Shown piece by piece: positions 48,428 to 58,800 of a stretch of 64,000 nt of DNA. The position numbers and the translations under genes were made by a program. Within the stretch, counting starts at the first letter, position 1; the number at the start of each line of letters is the position of its first letter. This DNA is from Drosophila pseudoobscura. Lineage: Eukaryota > Arthropoda > Insecta > Diptera > Drosophilidae. The notes under the pieces were generated by a model that was given only the letters and a program-made list of their open reading frames with translations, did no database searches and was not told where the DNA came from. The stretch lies in the NCBI RefSeq assembly GCF_009870125.1, contig NC_046683.1:14703001-14767000 (forward strand), read 5' to 3'.

Positions 48428-50937
48428 ATGTCTGTCTGCCAGTGCATCCTGCAGAGTTATGTCCTGCGCAGCGACGCGTTAAATTAGCTGCTAATTAATT
48501 AGTCCACTCGACTCGAGTTGAGTTAACTTAACTTGAGTTATTTCCTCTTTACGTCTTTTTTTTTTTTTTTTTTTTTTGCATATTTGTTTGTCCAAAGAGT
48601 GTCTCATAAATTAAAATTGCATCAGTGTCAGCGCCAGCGCCAGACCAATGCTGATAGTGCCAGAGACAGGACTCTGGTCCCGGGTGCACATTTAACTGGA
48701 TTCTCCACTCCGAGGGGTGGGGTGGCTCCAGTCTGGGTCCAGCGATAGACAGACAGAGCCGGGAACTGAACGGAACGGAGGTCCAGGACTAGCGAGTCGG
48801 GACTAAACCGTTCCATTTAGGATGTGTGGGCAGCCATATACACTGTGCACTGCACTTTTCAACTCGATTTGCTTTCACCTTTCACTGACATTCTGTCGGG
48901 TTTTCTATATATACAAAATTTTTTTTAATTTTTCCCTGAAATTTCTGTATTTTTTTTGTATTGCGCTGTTACGGCGGCCATTTCTGCTTGACAGTTGAAA
49001 TTGCAATGTTTCCACGCTGTTGCCAGTGGGGAGGGGGTACCAGGGATGGGATGTGGGGGAGGGTGCAACACATCAGACAGCTTATGGCATAAGTGGCAAT
49101 TTAAACACGCATGCCACCACCATCAGAGAGCGACAGTGGCAGGAACGAGCGGACAGGTGAGGAAGTAAGAGAGAGAGAGAGAGCCGGACAAAGTTAAGTC
49201 AACTTTTGCAATCCCCGTCACAGTTTGACTGGCGATTCCTGACGCCACATAATGCCACCAGGCACCTGCCACACTGCCACCTGCCGCCCCCCAACCGTAG
49301 CCGTAGCCATAACAAGGTCGCAATGCAATTAATATCAATTGAAAGCCCGCCAATTTCATTATATTCCTTAATTTATGTTAATGACAAATATTTTAATTAA
49401 TTGACGCGGCTGCTCCCCTGCTCCTCCGCTCCTCCACCTTTCTGCTGCTCGAGGTGTCTGCGCACATTTAATATTTTATCCATATTTGCATATTTCATAT
49501 TTGTGCAGTAAAAAAAAAAACCGAGTGCGGGGGAAAACTGCACGCGAAAAATGGAAATCAAAATATCGAAAGGGAAATACCCTCAGGCAGGGCCCCAAAT
49601 GGGGGACCAGCGAATGTAAATATAAATAAGATGGGACCGCTGCAAAAAATCCTCGTGTAAAGCAAATATGTTGAAGGGGCAGGACGGACAGCGCAGAGTG
49701 CAACGAGAAAAATCTGTTTAAAAAAATCATCACATTGCAAAAATACCAGAGAATACTGGGGACGGGGGGGCGGCGGAGAAAAAATGCGAATTGCGAAAAT
49801 AAATTTTCTGCATAAAAAACCCGATGGCAAACCGACAAAAGCTAGATTAAAAACTGCCCAAGGAAGATTAATAAACAGCATTATTCAATTAACTACCACA
49901 CCCATGAAAGAAATTTGTATTTGTATAATATTTAAAGCCCTTAAGGATACACAAAGGCAAAGTTTTCATCAGTAAAAATGGCAATGGATGTGGAGTAAAA
50001 CTGTTTGCCCACTTTGTGTCAGTCTTTGAACGTTTTTTATGGCGCAAAAGATGATCTTTCATACTAGTTTCGCTAAAAGTCTTTTGTGGCAACACAAAGT
50101 TGAACAACAATTTGCGGTGTTCGAATGTTTCCGTTTTCGGCAGTGTTCTGAAGCATAAATGGGCAGCTGCTGGCATATCCACATATGCTGGGGCTGTTGT
50201 GTGTATCTCTGCAGATTGGGGAGAGACCATAATGAAGCGTCGGCCATCGGATCGGCAACAGCTGCTCAAATGGAGGATATAATCCACAGTATTTATGCTC
50301 AATCCTCATATGTGTGCCTGCGGATGTTCATTTAAAATATTTAAAGGATAGTTGTATCTACAATTAAGACATACATATGCACATATGGTATTTGTATTTA
50401 TGCAGTCGATTAATTTGTTTGTACATTTTTCAGGTGAAGGCAAATCGAAGACTGTGGGAAAATAAGGCCAAGCAAGTGCTCCAAATGAATCCCAGGTCGA
50501 GTGAGGACACTGATAACGACAACCCCAACAATATAATTAACACTAGCAACAACAACAACAAAAAAAACAATAATAATAATAATAATGATATGAACGATAA
50601 TAATCTGTACAATATCAATAAAATTATACCAGTAGAAGAACAAGAACAGCAGCAGCATCAACTGCCGAGACACCATCAGGAGCATGAGCAACAACATCGG
50701 CAGCAGGACCATCAGCATCAAAAAAAAGAATACGTTCGAGAAGAGGAACAGGAACAGGAACCGGAAGACGAACAACAATTGTTGCATCAAAAGCCAAAGG
50801 ATGTCATTACGATAAAGCAGCTGCCATTACAGTTCAGTGGCAGCATCAGTAACAGCAACAACAAAAACAAAAACAACAACAACAACAACAAAAACAATAA
50901 CCACAACAACCAGAATGGCCCACTGGCGGATACATGA
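39833..50937 (+). CDS. Tpst: Tyrosylprotein sulfotransferase, long isoform (517 aa)
   Basis: Transfers sulfate from PAPS to tyrosines of secretory proteins in the trans-Golgi. Seven coding exons: 39833-39994, 42865-42995, 45075-45315, 45469-45648, 45981-46117, 46181-46379, 50434-50937. All have GT-AG sites and add to 1554 nt in frame. It is a type II membrane protein with a short cytosolic start and a signal anchor at about residues 10-28. The 5'-phosphosulfate loop is VPRSGTTL (Arg81), the catalytic Glu is Glu102 in CGQETR, and the 3'-phosphate site is [12 protein letters not shown] (Arg186, Ser194). Residues 1-350 match the family closely. The last exon adds a 167-residue tail of Asn runs, Gln/His and Glu stretches not found in vertebrate TPSTs (about 370 aa). 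Upstream in-frame GTG is ignored in favour of ATG. Confidence 0.95.
39995..42864 (+). other. Tpst: Tpst intron between coding exons 1 and 2
   Basis: About 2.9 kb. No nested gene is supported. Its last 80 bp are an 11-bp minisatellite (see separate entry). Confidence 0.6.
42782..42858 (+). repeat. 11-bp minisatellite at the Tpst exon 2 acceptor
   Basis: Seven imperfect copies of CCGATGCCAC(A/G), ending six bases before the CTTGCAG acceptor at 42864. The repeat replaces the usual pyrimidine tract with a sequence rich in A, G and C. Confidence 0.9.
42996..45074 (+). other. Tpst: Tpst intron between coding exons 2 and 3
   Basis: About 2.1 kb, containing a CCTCCAG tandem repeat at 43583-43622 and GT/GA runs near 44000-44180. 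No gene supported. Confidence 0.6.
47020..47028 (+). CDS. Tpst: Possible third Tpst C-terminus (two residues then stop)
   Basis: A long T-rich tract followed by TTTTTTTCAG at 47010-47019 is the strongest-looking acceptor in the intron. In phase 0 it adds Leu-Leu and a TGA stop, giving a 352-aa protein. It would share the poly(A) signal at 47557. Confidence 0.35.
   Translation, partial: LL
47126..47248 (+). CDS. Tpst: Alternative last coding exon of Tpst (short isoform, 390 aa)
   Basis: A tandem acceptor (AATAGCAG) allows starts at 47123 or 47126, both in phase 0 with the donor after Lys350 at 46379. The frame reads [20 protein letters not shown] and continues to end in KDYLE with a TAG stop. 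An AATAAA lies 309 bp downstream. The resulting protein is 390 aa (391 with the upstream AG), close to the usual TPST length. The tail contains Tyr residues embedded in acidic sequence ([10 protein letters not shown]), which fits the consensus for tyrosine sulfation. Alternative exon status is inferred from splice signals, phase and poly(A) signal. Confidence 0.6.
   Translation, partial: WWSSTHGNGNGYGGNEYDDYDYDESKVESMVGRLAKDYLE
47557..47562 (+). terminator. Tpst: Poly(A) signal for the Tpst short isoform
   Basis: AATAAA, 309 bp after the alternative stop at 47248. It is a canonical signal within the otherwise intronic region, supporting early polyadenylation. Confidence 0.55.
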
Positions 50938-52440
50938 TATCCGCATATACCCATAAGACTGCCACGTGGCAAGCACTGAGAGAACGCGGAAACTTTGATA
51001 ATGATTATGATAACAATGAGAGATGTATATGTAGATGTTGTTGGATGATGTGGTGTGCACAGACACTCAAAAACACACACAAACACACAAATGCAAACCA
51101 ATTTTAAATTGTATAAGCTATACAGCATAAAAGATTACATTTGGATATACATATGTGTATATGTATGTATGATGTACATGTACGTACATATAATAACGCT
51201 TTTTAATGTTACCAAATATGAACGAAACACAACAGAAAACATTTTAGCCCCCAACAGGGTGCGTTTCATGACAAAGAATAGGATAGACATTGAAACAGAT
51301 TACCCCATAAATGATAAATGATATGTAAATGTATTCTTTGGGATGACACAGGCATTAATCTGTTCCACAATTCGCTTAGACACCATCTCTTACGTATGTA
51401 TATGCGAAAACACCATTCCCCAAACTCTATTCATTAATTGTCTTAATAAGAAGAGTGATATTATGCTTTAGTTTCACTTACACAGTTACAGACCAGGTTT
51501 AAATCTACTTAATTTAAAGCAAGGACTCCATTGGACAACAGACTTAATATGTATAAACTAGAACCACTTCCATATAACTGGGCAGGAGATCTGTGGACAC
51601 TCTTAAGTCATGAAACGCACTGTCTGCATAGTATATCTACTCCGAACAATCTATAAGTTACAAAAGACCACCAACAGAAGCTGAAGAAGTGCAAGCAAAA
51701 GCTCGAAATTGATTGCAGGCGCTCACCGACCTCTTCGATAATATATATATATTTATATATAAAATCTTTCAATTTAGTTTAGACACAATCTTTTGTACGC
51801 ATGTTTTTTGAGAGACTTATAATTAGATACCATTTTTTTTTGCATATTTTTAATTGTGTATATATGTATGTACGAGTAAATTATAAAATAATTCGATTAT
51901 TATTTTCCCCCGACGCGTTTCTGATCGAAAGAATCTCTCGCGGTGGCTGAATTTCGTCTTTGGACGTCTCTAGGCCCCTTTATAATATAAAATAGGGCAC
52001 TGTTTATAAGTTTGCAGCAACAGATATCTATGAATGTTACATTTTTACTGAATGAGCTTTTAAAATTTTTTATTTCAACAGACGAAATATTAGTAATACA
52101 TCAAATATTTGCTCCTGTAGGGGTTTTAAAAACGAAAAGAAAATCGTGAGTAAGAATAAAACTAGGAATTTTTTAATCGTTTTTTTTTTGTTGCAATAAA
52201 TTGACTGAATGTAAAGAAAATAAATTGAATAAATCAATATAAATATTTAATTATACAATATACATACAATATATTATGAAATATATAAATGGATGTATGT
52301 ATCTATGTAAAACTGAATGTCTAAATATGTAAATGCGAGTTGTAATAGATTTTATTATACCCATGCATGTATGTATGTATATGTGTGTGTACTGTATGCC
52401 ATGTGTCTGTATGAATAAGAGAGGATCATAGACCTCGAAG
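50938..52440 (+). other. Tpst: Probable Tpst 3'UTR and flank
   Basis: AT-rich sequence with many TATGTATG/TACATA repeats typical of fly 3'UTRs (51150-51190, 51860, 52270-52390). No coding signature. Confidence 0.5.
52219..52233 (+). terminator. Tpst: Candidate poly(A) signals for the Tpst long isoform
   Basis: Two overlapping-range AATAAA hexamers at 52219 and 52228, about 1.3 kb past the stop at 50937. Another possible signal lies near 54140. Confidence 0.4.
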
Positions 52441-52456
52441 GATGTTAGGCTTACAA

Positions 52457-52985
52457 CAGTTAAACTGTTGGCTTTGTGGGCACCTGGAGGACGTTTACTT
52501 CAGCCTCCACTGCCTGGCTGGACGACAACTCGAGCGACAGCAGATAGAGCGAGAGACAACTAACTTATGATAAGCGACTGCTTGACGTGACTGTACTTAC
52601 CACATACAGCTACGACATGGGGACACAACCCTCGTAGATAGTAGTTCAAGGACGGGATTGTACTTACATACGACTAATATAGAGTAATGACAGTTTAACT
52701 GCTGGCGCCTGCATAAAATATGGGTACCGCCTGTGCACTGACAGGATATGGATCTTTTGGATACTGGTATAGATAAATTCTAGGGTGACGGGACTATACT
52801 TTCAGGATATAGGCTAAGAACAGGATAACTGCTGGCGCCTGGATGACATTTACTTCAGAGAGCACTGCTTGAGGCTGCACTCCACTTCATTTAGCGGAAA
52901 AGGACTCTAAGAACAACCAGCTAGAGCGAGAGGCAACGACTTGCTTGGACCGTACTGTACTGACCGCAGCTCCTTCCAAGTTAGT
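52457..52985. repeat. Degenerate repeats between Tpst and up
   Basis: A core CAG-x-TAACTG(C/T)TGGC ... CACCTGG/CGCCTGG recurs at about 52457, 52691 and 52821. After the first and third copies similar flanks follow in order: CATTTACTTCAG or CGTTTACTTCAG, AGAGCGAGAGRCAAC, then GACTGCTTG/GACTTGCTTG and TACTGTACTGACC-like sequence. Confidence 0.6.
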
Positions 52986-54340
52986 TTTGAAGTAAATGTC
53001 CTTGAGGAACATTATTTTGTTTTCTTTTTGCCAGTGAACGCACTCCTCCACACACACAGACAGGCACTCACACAGCCATATGAGCCTTGTCCGTCCTAGC
53101 TGCTGCGTGGGTGCATGGGTGTGCGCGAAAGGGATAGCTAGATGTTGTATGTATGCTTGTACTTAATTGCCGTTAGCCTGGCACTCAAAGAAAAAGTCCC
53201 TTAAGATAAGTTTTTATTTTATTGTTTATTTCAAGAAATAAAAAACAGAAGAGAATTGCTGACAATAAATAAGAAAACAAAAATTGATTGCTTAGAGGAA
53301 ATTGAAAATGACAAAAAAAAGAGAAGGATAATCCATATACCGCTGTCTCCCTTGCTCACTAAAACATTATTTAAACAAAAAAAAAGTAAAATTTCAGACA
53401 ATGAAATGAGCAAAAGTTTATGATATGTATGTATGTAATATATATTTTAAATCTGTGTGTGCGCGTTTCAGAGCCAACGAAAGCAGAGCATAAATGTGCG
53501 CCATGAAATGGGCAAATGCCTTAATGCTGGCCATGAAACGCAGTGTATGTGTAAACTATACGAGTATATAAATGTGAATTGTGAAATGTGAAACGTGAAC
53601 TATTTTTGCTATCTTATAAGATGCATTTTTTGTCTAATTTTTACCAATGTATGTATGTATGTACTATATCTCCCCAAATATAAATATGCATAGACATATA
53701 TTGTATGTAAACATCATTTTATTCTGTGGGTAATCGCTGCATGTTGAAACACCAATTTGTATTAGCACAATGGATCGCACGATCTACTTGCAGCAGACAG
53801 ACAATCAAGGCTCAAAGAAACTATAAAATTAAACTAAATGAATCCCCAACAAGCCCCATCCAAGCAACCATAACGAAGAGTATTTAGCAAATTAGAAACC
53901 AGGAAAACGGCAACAAAAAAAAACACCCTGTACGCTGCAAAGATCACATACGGAAAAGAACCATGTAATTCTATTCATTCGAAGATTTTCCGTGTGCAGT
54001 TCGTAGGCTAAGCAAATTGTACAATATTGTATTCATTAATAACACCGACATGAAGAATGAAGAATCTGCCGAATATATACTTACGTGGAATTATACTATA
54101 CAACCAAAAACAAAAAAAAAACAAATCAAAAGCGGAAACAATAAAAGTTAAACATAACATATAAAACATAACGTTAAAATTACAAAAAAAAAACGTTTCT
54201 ACTTATTCCTAACATTTCAGACTGTAATAATATCAAGGACCAAGGAAAAAGGATTTTTTCTCCAGTCATATATGTACTATATCCTGTTTTCCTGATATAC
54301 TTATGTACTTGCAGGTTATGTCTTTGATTGAAAATGTGAT
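52986..54340. other. Intergenic or extended 3'UTR
   Basis: AT-rich sequence with TATG repeats and an inverted-looking pair of short AAA-rich runs. A minus-strand 60-codon frame at 53231-53413 is hydrophobic only through T-rich composition. No gene seen. Confidence 0.45.
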
Positions 54341-54592
54341 GCGCAGGTGGCGAAGTGGGACGTCATCCTCAGGGCCGTAGCTCTGCTAGGAGTCCCAGAT
54401 TATCTGTTAGCCATCATTTGCAATTTTCATTGTGGGCATAAAAAAGCGCCCCATTTCTCAAGAATTGTAGAACTTCTGATCCCCCATCGGCTTTGTTGGC
54501 TTCACATCGTTGTCCTGCTTTGTCTCAAAGTTGCTGAGAAGAACTCTTTCATATGCTGTTTTGCAATTCTCGGTGCTGTAGACCTGATTTGA
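54341..54592 (+). mobile_element. Possible non-LTR reverse-transcriptase fragment
   Basis: A frame starting near 54347 encodes WDVILRAVALLGVPDYLLAI, which resembles the stretch of LINE-type (R1/Jockey/LOA-like) reverse transcriptases reading W-x-x-I-L-x-x-L-x-x-x-G-V-P-x-Y-L. Flanking sequence is decayed and no catalytic motif was found, so it is at most a relic. Confidence 0.35.
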
Positions 54593-55637
54593 ATGGGCAT
54601 TACAAGTTTTTGTACTCAGTATACGAATAAGATGGGAGAGCTATTCGAAGTGACCAACACGGAAAGAGTTTCTGCTCTTGAATATTGTAGGATAGAAGGT
54701 TCAGCTATCAAGGTATGATGGCCGAGCAGATAGGAATTCACATATGAAGAGGCTAGGCACTTATAAAGATGGGGGGATTCGTATATTTAAGATACTATAT
54801 CTACGATTGGCTATGGCTCTGGCGCTAGCCGACGCTAAAAATATACCTTGAGGATGCTTCAGGAACGTTATTCTATTCTATACCATTCGAGCTTCCCACT
54901 CTGGCGTAGATTAACCAAGATAGAGCCACCCAAGGCCAGTCAATCCATGTACTATACGAAATGTAGCGTTCAAAAAAAGTATAGCATACTTTGCAGCTGT
55001 TGAATTGTTGTAACCGTCGTTCATGCATAGGTACATAGATTGAACATTTTTACGCTATCCCAGAAAGGGTTTTATGGACCAAAGAATACACCATTAAATT
55101 TGTCAGTTGACATTGTTTGATGTTCCTATGAGATATTCTGGACTTCCTTCCCATCTTTCCCAGCAATCTTTTTGGAACTGCTGCAGAGTAGTAAATATCC
55201 CGCGTTCACTTCTAGACCGCACTCGCATAAGAAGTAGCAGAGACATGCTACAGCGAAAGAGCGGGCATATTTGTACATATGTTTCCCATATCCATACGCC
55301 ATGGAGAACCAATGAGGGCCAATGCTGAGAGAGAGAGACCCGATCGACGCACAGACATACACACAAACAACAGGAATTGTTCATAGATATGATGCCATAA
55401 CACACTTTAATATCTTGATTGATCTTTTTTTTTCAGTTGATGGTTTTTGTTCTCTGGTATTTGACTTAGTTGGTGTTGGTTTTGATGTTTTATTTGAAAG
55501 AAATTGTACATTTCCTGTTTCAATTCGATAAGTTCAATAAAAAAAGTTGCTCAAGTTGTTGTTTTGTTGTTTTGCAAGAATAATAAGTATGTTTTTGAAT
55601 AAGCTAAGATAATAACTATTTAGTTCATTCTTTTACT
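54593..55637. other. Intergenic, between the two convergent genes
   Basis: No supported gene. Frames at 55103-55405 overlap on both strands without domain support. Confidence 0.45.
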
Positions 55638-55643
55638 TTTATT
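55638..55643 (-). terminator. up: Poly(A) signal of up
   Basis: AATAAA on the minus strand, 111 bp past the stop codon at 55754-55756. A short 3'UTR form of up is likely; longer forms are possible. Confidence 0.5.
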
Positions 55644-55753
55644 AAAATTGTTTGGCTTTGGTATTTTTGCTTTGGTATTTAAATGTAGAGTTTGTTTTAC
55701 GAAAAAGACGGGGGGGGAACGAATGGCTTCAGAGTTCAGGGTTCAGAGTTGGC

Positions 55754-55781
55754 TTATTCCTCCTCCTCCTCCTCTTCCTCC

Positions 55782-55828
<47 letters not shown>

Positions 55829-58800
55829 CTCCTCCTCTTCTTCCTCATCCTCCTCAGCCTCCTCATCCTCCTCCTCGACGACCTCCTCCTCGACTTCCTC
55901 ATCATCCTCAACGATGTCCTCATCGGCCTTGGCGTCTTCCTCGCCCTCGGGTGTCTCGGGCTCACCGGCCTTCTTGCCTGGTCGCTCGCCGAACCACTTT
56001 GGCAGTTTGGCTATATATTCGGATAAAGAAAAGACACAGAAACACAAACGATTAGCACTGGATCGATCGAATGGGATCAAAACGGGGGGAAAAACTCTTG
56101 TGGATGGGGCCAGAGGAACAGGAACAGGAACAGGAAAATATAATACAATACATAGCACGACAATGAACAGAATGATGAATGTTGTTCTGTTGTTGTCGTC
56201 TCTGGCGGTGCAGGGGGCTACAGCGAGTGCATGTGCGCGGGGTACAGTCGACCCCCATTCACAGTGCTGGTGCTTTTGCTTGTGCTGGTGCTGGTAGTAG
56301 TAGAGTACAGTACATACATTTTTGACGGCCGGTGTATTGTTCCTTCTTCTCGTTCCAGATCTTCTCGTTCGAGTCCTTGGTGATCGCATCCCAGCCCTGT
56401 CGTTTTTGTGTTCGAGCGTGTGTTTGTGTTTGGGTTTTTTTTTTTGGGGATGGCGTGTTTTTGGTTGGGTTGTTTTTAATGAATGTTACGATACGCAGCG
56501 CACACAAGTACAGTTGACAATTATGAAATATAGTTTACATAAAACATAGAAAGAAAAAAATAAAAAGAGAGTAGACGTTAGGCGAGTTATTGTTGTCAGT
56601 CCCCATTCCCGTCCCCCACCACCCATTCATTCCCTTCATCCTAAGCTGCTTCATCGCTCATCGCTTCCCAACGAACCCTTTGACGTGACTGTACTTTGGT
56701 AATGATTGGACATAGTTTATGGATTAGACATAGATAGATAGGTAGATAGAGACACACGAAGACACACGTAGGATATTGGAGATTGGAGATGGCCCAATAG
56801 ATGGGCCATGTGATCGTATATCGGACGCTTACATTTTGTGCGCTGAGTAAATCTTTCCTGTCTTTCTTGCCAGGTCTTTTCTAAGGTTTCCGCATAGACC
56901 GTATTATAGCCCTATATTATTGATATTGAGATATACATAGAGAATATACATAGAAGCAAGAGAAACCCAGAGAAAGACCAAAACCCCCAATCGTGTGCCA
57001 GGCAACCGAATACTTACACCCTCGAAGAGCTTCTTCTTGTCGTCGTATGAGCGTGTATCCACACGTCGCTCATATTTGGAGGCGACTTGAATCTTGGGCT
57101 GAAAATGCAAAGAAAATCGTGTAAGTCAGATATCGATATCGGCATCGGAATCGGAGCTGGAGTATCGATCACTTACCGGGTATTTGCCAGTCAAAGCTTC
57201 TGGGTCGAGACCCTTCTTCAAGGCTTTGTGCCTGAGCTGTTGCTTCTGTCTTTCCTTCAACTCTTTCAACTGGATTCGGTGGGGGGGGGAGATCATATTG
57301 ATTTGTCAGCTGGCTTCGATTGCTATGGCGATTGGTACTCACATCGTAGTCCTGACGTTTCTGCCTTTCTTCCAAGTCATACTTCTCAGTTTCCAATTTG
57401 ACGATGAGCTCCCACAGCTCCTGGGCCTTCTCGCGCAGCTTGGCCTCGCCGAAGCCCTCGATGGCCAGTGGCTTGATGCGGAACGACAGCGAGATTTTCT
57501 TCTCCTCCTCCAACTGTTCCTTAGTCTTGTTACGTTCCATGGCGGCGGACGAGAGTCCCAACTATTTTTTTTTTTGTTTTGTTTTCATGTGCGTGCAAGT
57601 TTTTTTTTGTTTTGTTTTGTTTTTGGTTTTGGTTTTTTTGAATTTGTTTTAATTTTTTTAATATTTGTTTTTGATGCAGACACATTTCGTTGTGTTTTCG
57701 GTTTTATTTTGTATTTTTTTGGTTTTGTTTTGTGGTACGTGTGGTACAAGTGAGAGAGACAAACAGTGAGAGAGAGAGAGATAGACACACAAGAGAAGAG
57801 CGCATGGAGCGGAAGAGGAAGTTGCGATTGTTTTTTTTTTAATTGTGTTTGGTTGTTTGTTTGTTGGTTTGTTTGTTTGTGTGTGTGCATATGGACATAC
57901 ATGCGTGTTTGCAAAAGAAAAAAGAAAAAACAAAGAGTTTGTTTTGTTGTTTCAGTTTCACATTTGTGTAGGATTGGGTTTGGTTTGTTGTGTGACAAGC
58001 ATGGATGCGATACGAGTATTGATGGATGGGACACAAACGATAACGATAACGATCACGACCACGTTCACGATCAATGATCGAGGATCAACGATCAGCGATC
58101 AATGACGACCAACAATAAGGGCAATCGATGAGGAAAACATAATTGATGTGTGTGTGTGTGTGTTTGGTTTGTAAGTGTGTGTTTGTGCGAATCGTATATG
58201 AGAGAATAAAAAAGAAAACAAAACAAAACGCATAATGATATAGCCAAAAACCAGAAAAAAAATAAAATAAAATATATGGTTGGGGGAAGCGTATCAGTAG
58301 GGTGCATTGATGGAATCTCATATAATTACCACGCCTGCATCCTTCTTGGCAATGGTGAAGTTGGGGCCCTTCTTGTCCTTGTCCTTCATGGCCTGCAACA
58401 TAGCCTGGCGCTTCTTCTCGGCTTCCTCGAGACGCATGCGCTTCTCCTCGATCTCGCGCTGCTTCTTCTCCTCAGCCTCGCGGACGCGGCGCTCCTCCTC
58501 CTCCTTCTTGCGCTGAGCCATCTTCTGCTCCTCCTCGGCGCGGGAGATCTTGCGCTTGGCCTGCTTCTCCTTCAGCTTCTTCAGCTCATCCTCCTCCTTG
58601 GATCTCTGTTTGCGCCATTCGCTGATGTATTCTTTCAGCTGTTCATCGAGATCGGATCGCTTCTGGTCCTGACGCTTGATGAACTCTGGATCGCCCTCAC
58701 CTCTGGATAGTGCCAAGTCAGGGTTAAGGGGGGGGGTAGAACAAAATAATCGATTAGTTTTCGCTCATCAAGTGGCGGGCTGTTATGTTTTTTATTCTTT

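Larger units (their letters stand above)
46380..50433 (+). other. Tpst: Tpst last intron, containing an alternative terminal exon
   Basis: A 4.05-kb intron in the long isoform. It contains alternative acceptors at 47020 and 47123/47126 followed by a poly(A) signal at 47557. The rest holds a CT run (48391-48428), a T run (48557-48577) and no further coding sequence that I can support. Confidence 0.6.

Noticed and set aside
55648-56297. Plus-strand frames rich in Pro, Leu or Ser
   Set aside because: They are antisense readings of the GAG/GAA run encoding the troponin T poly-Glu tail.
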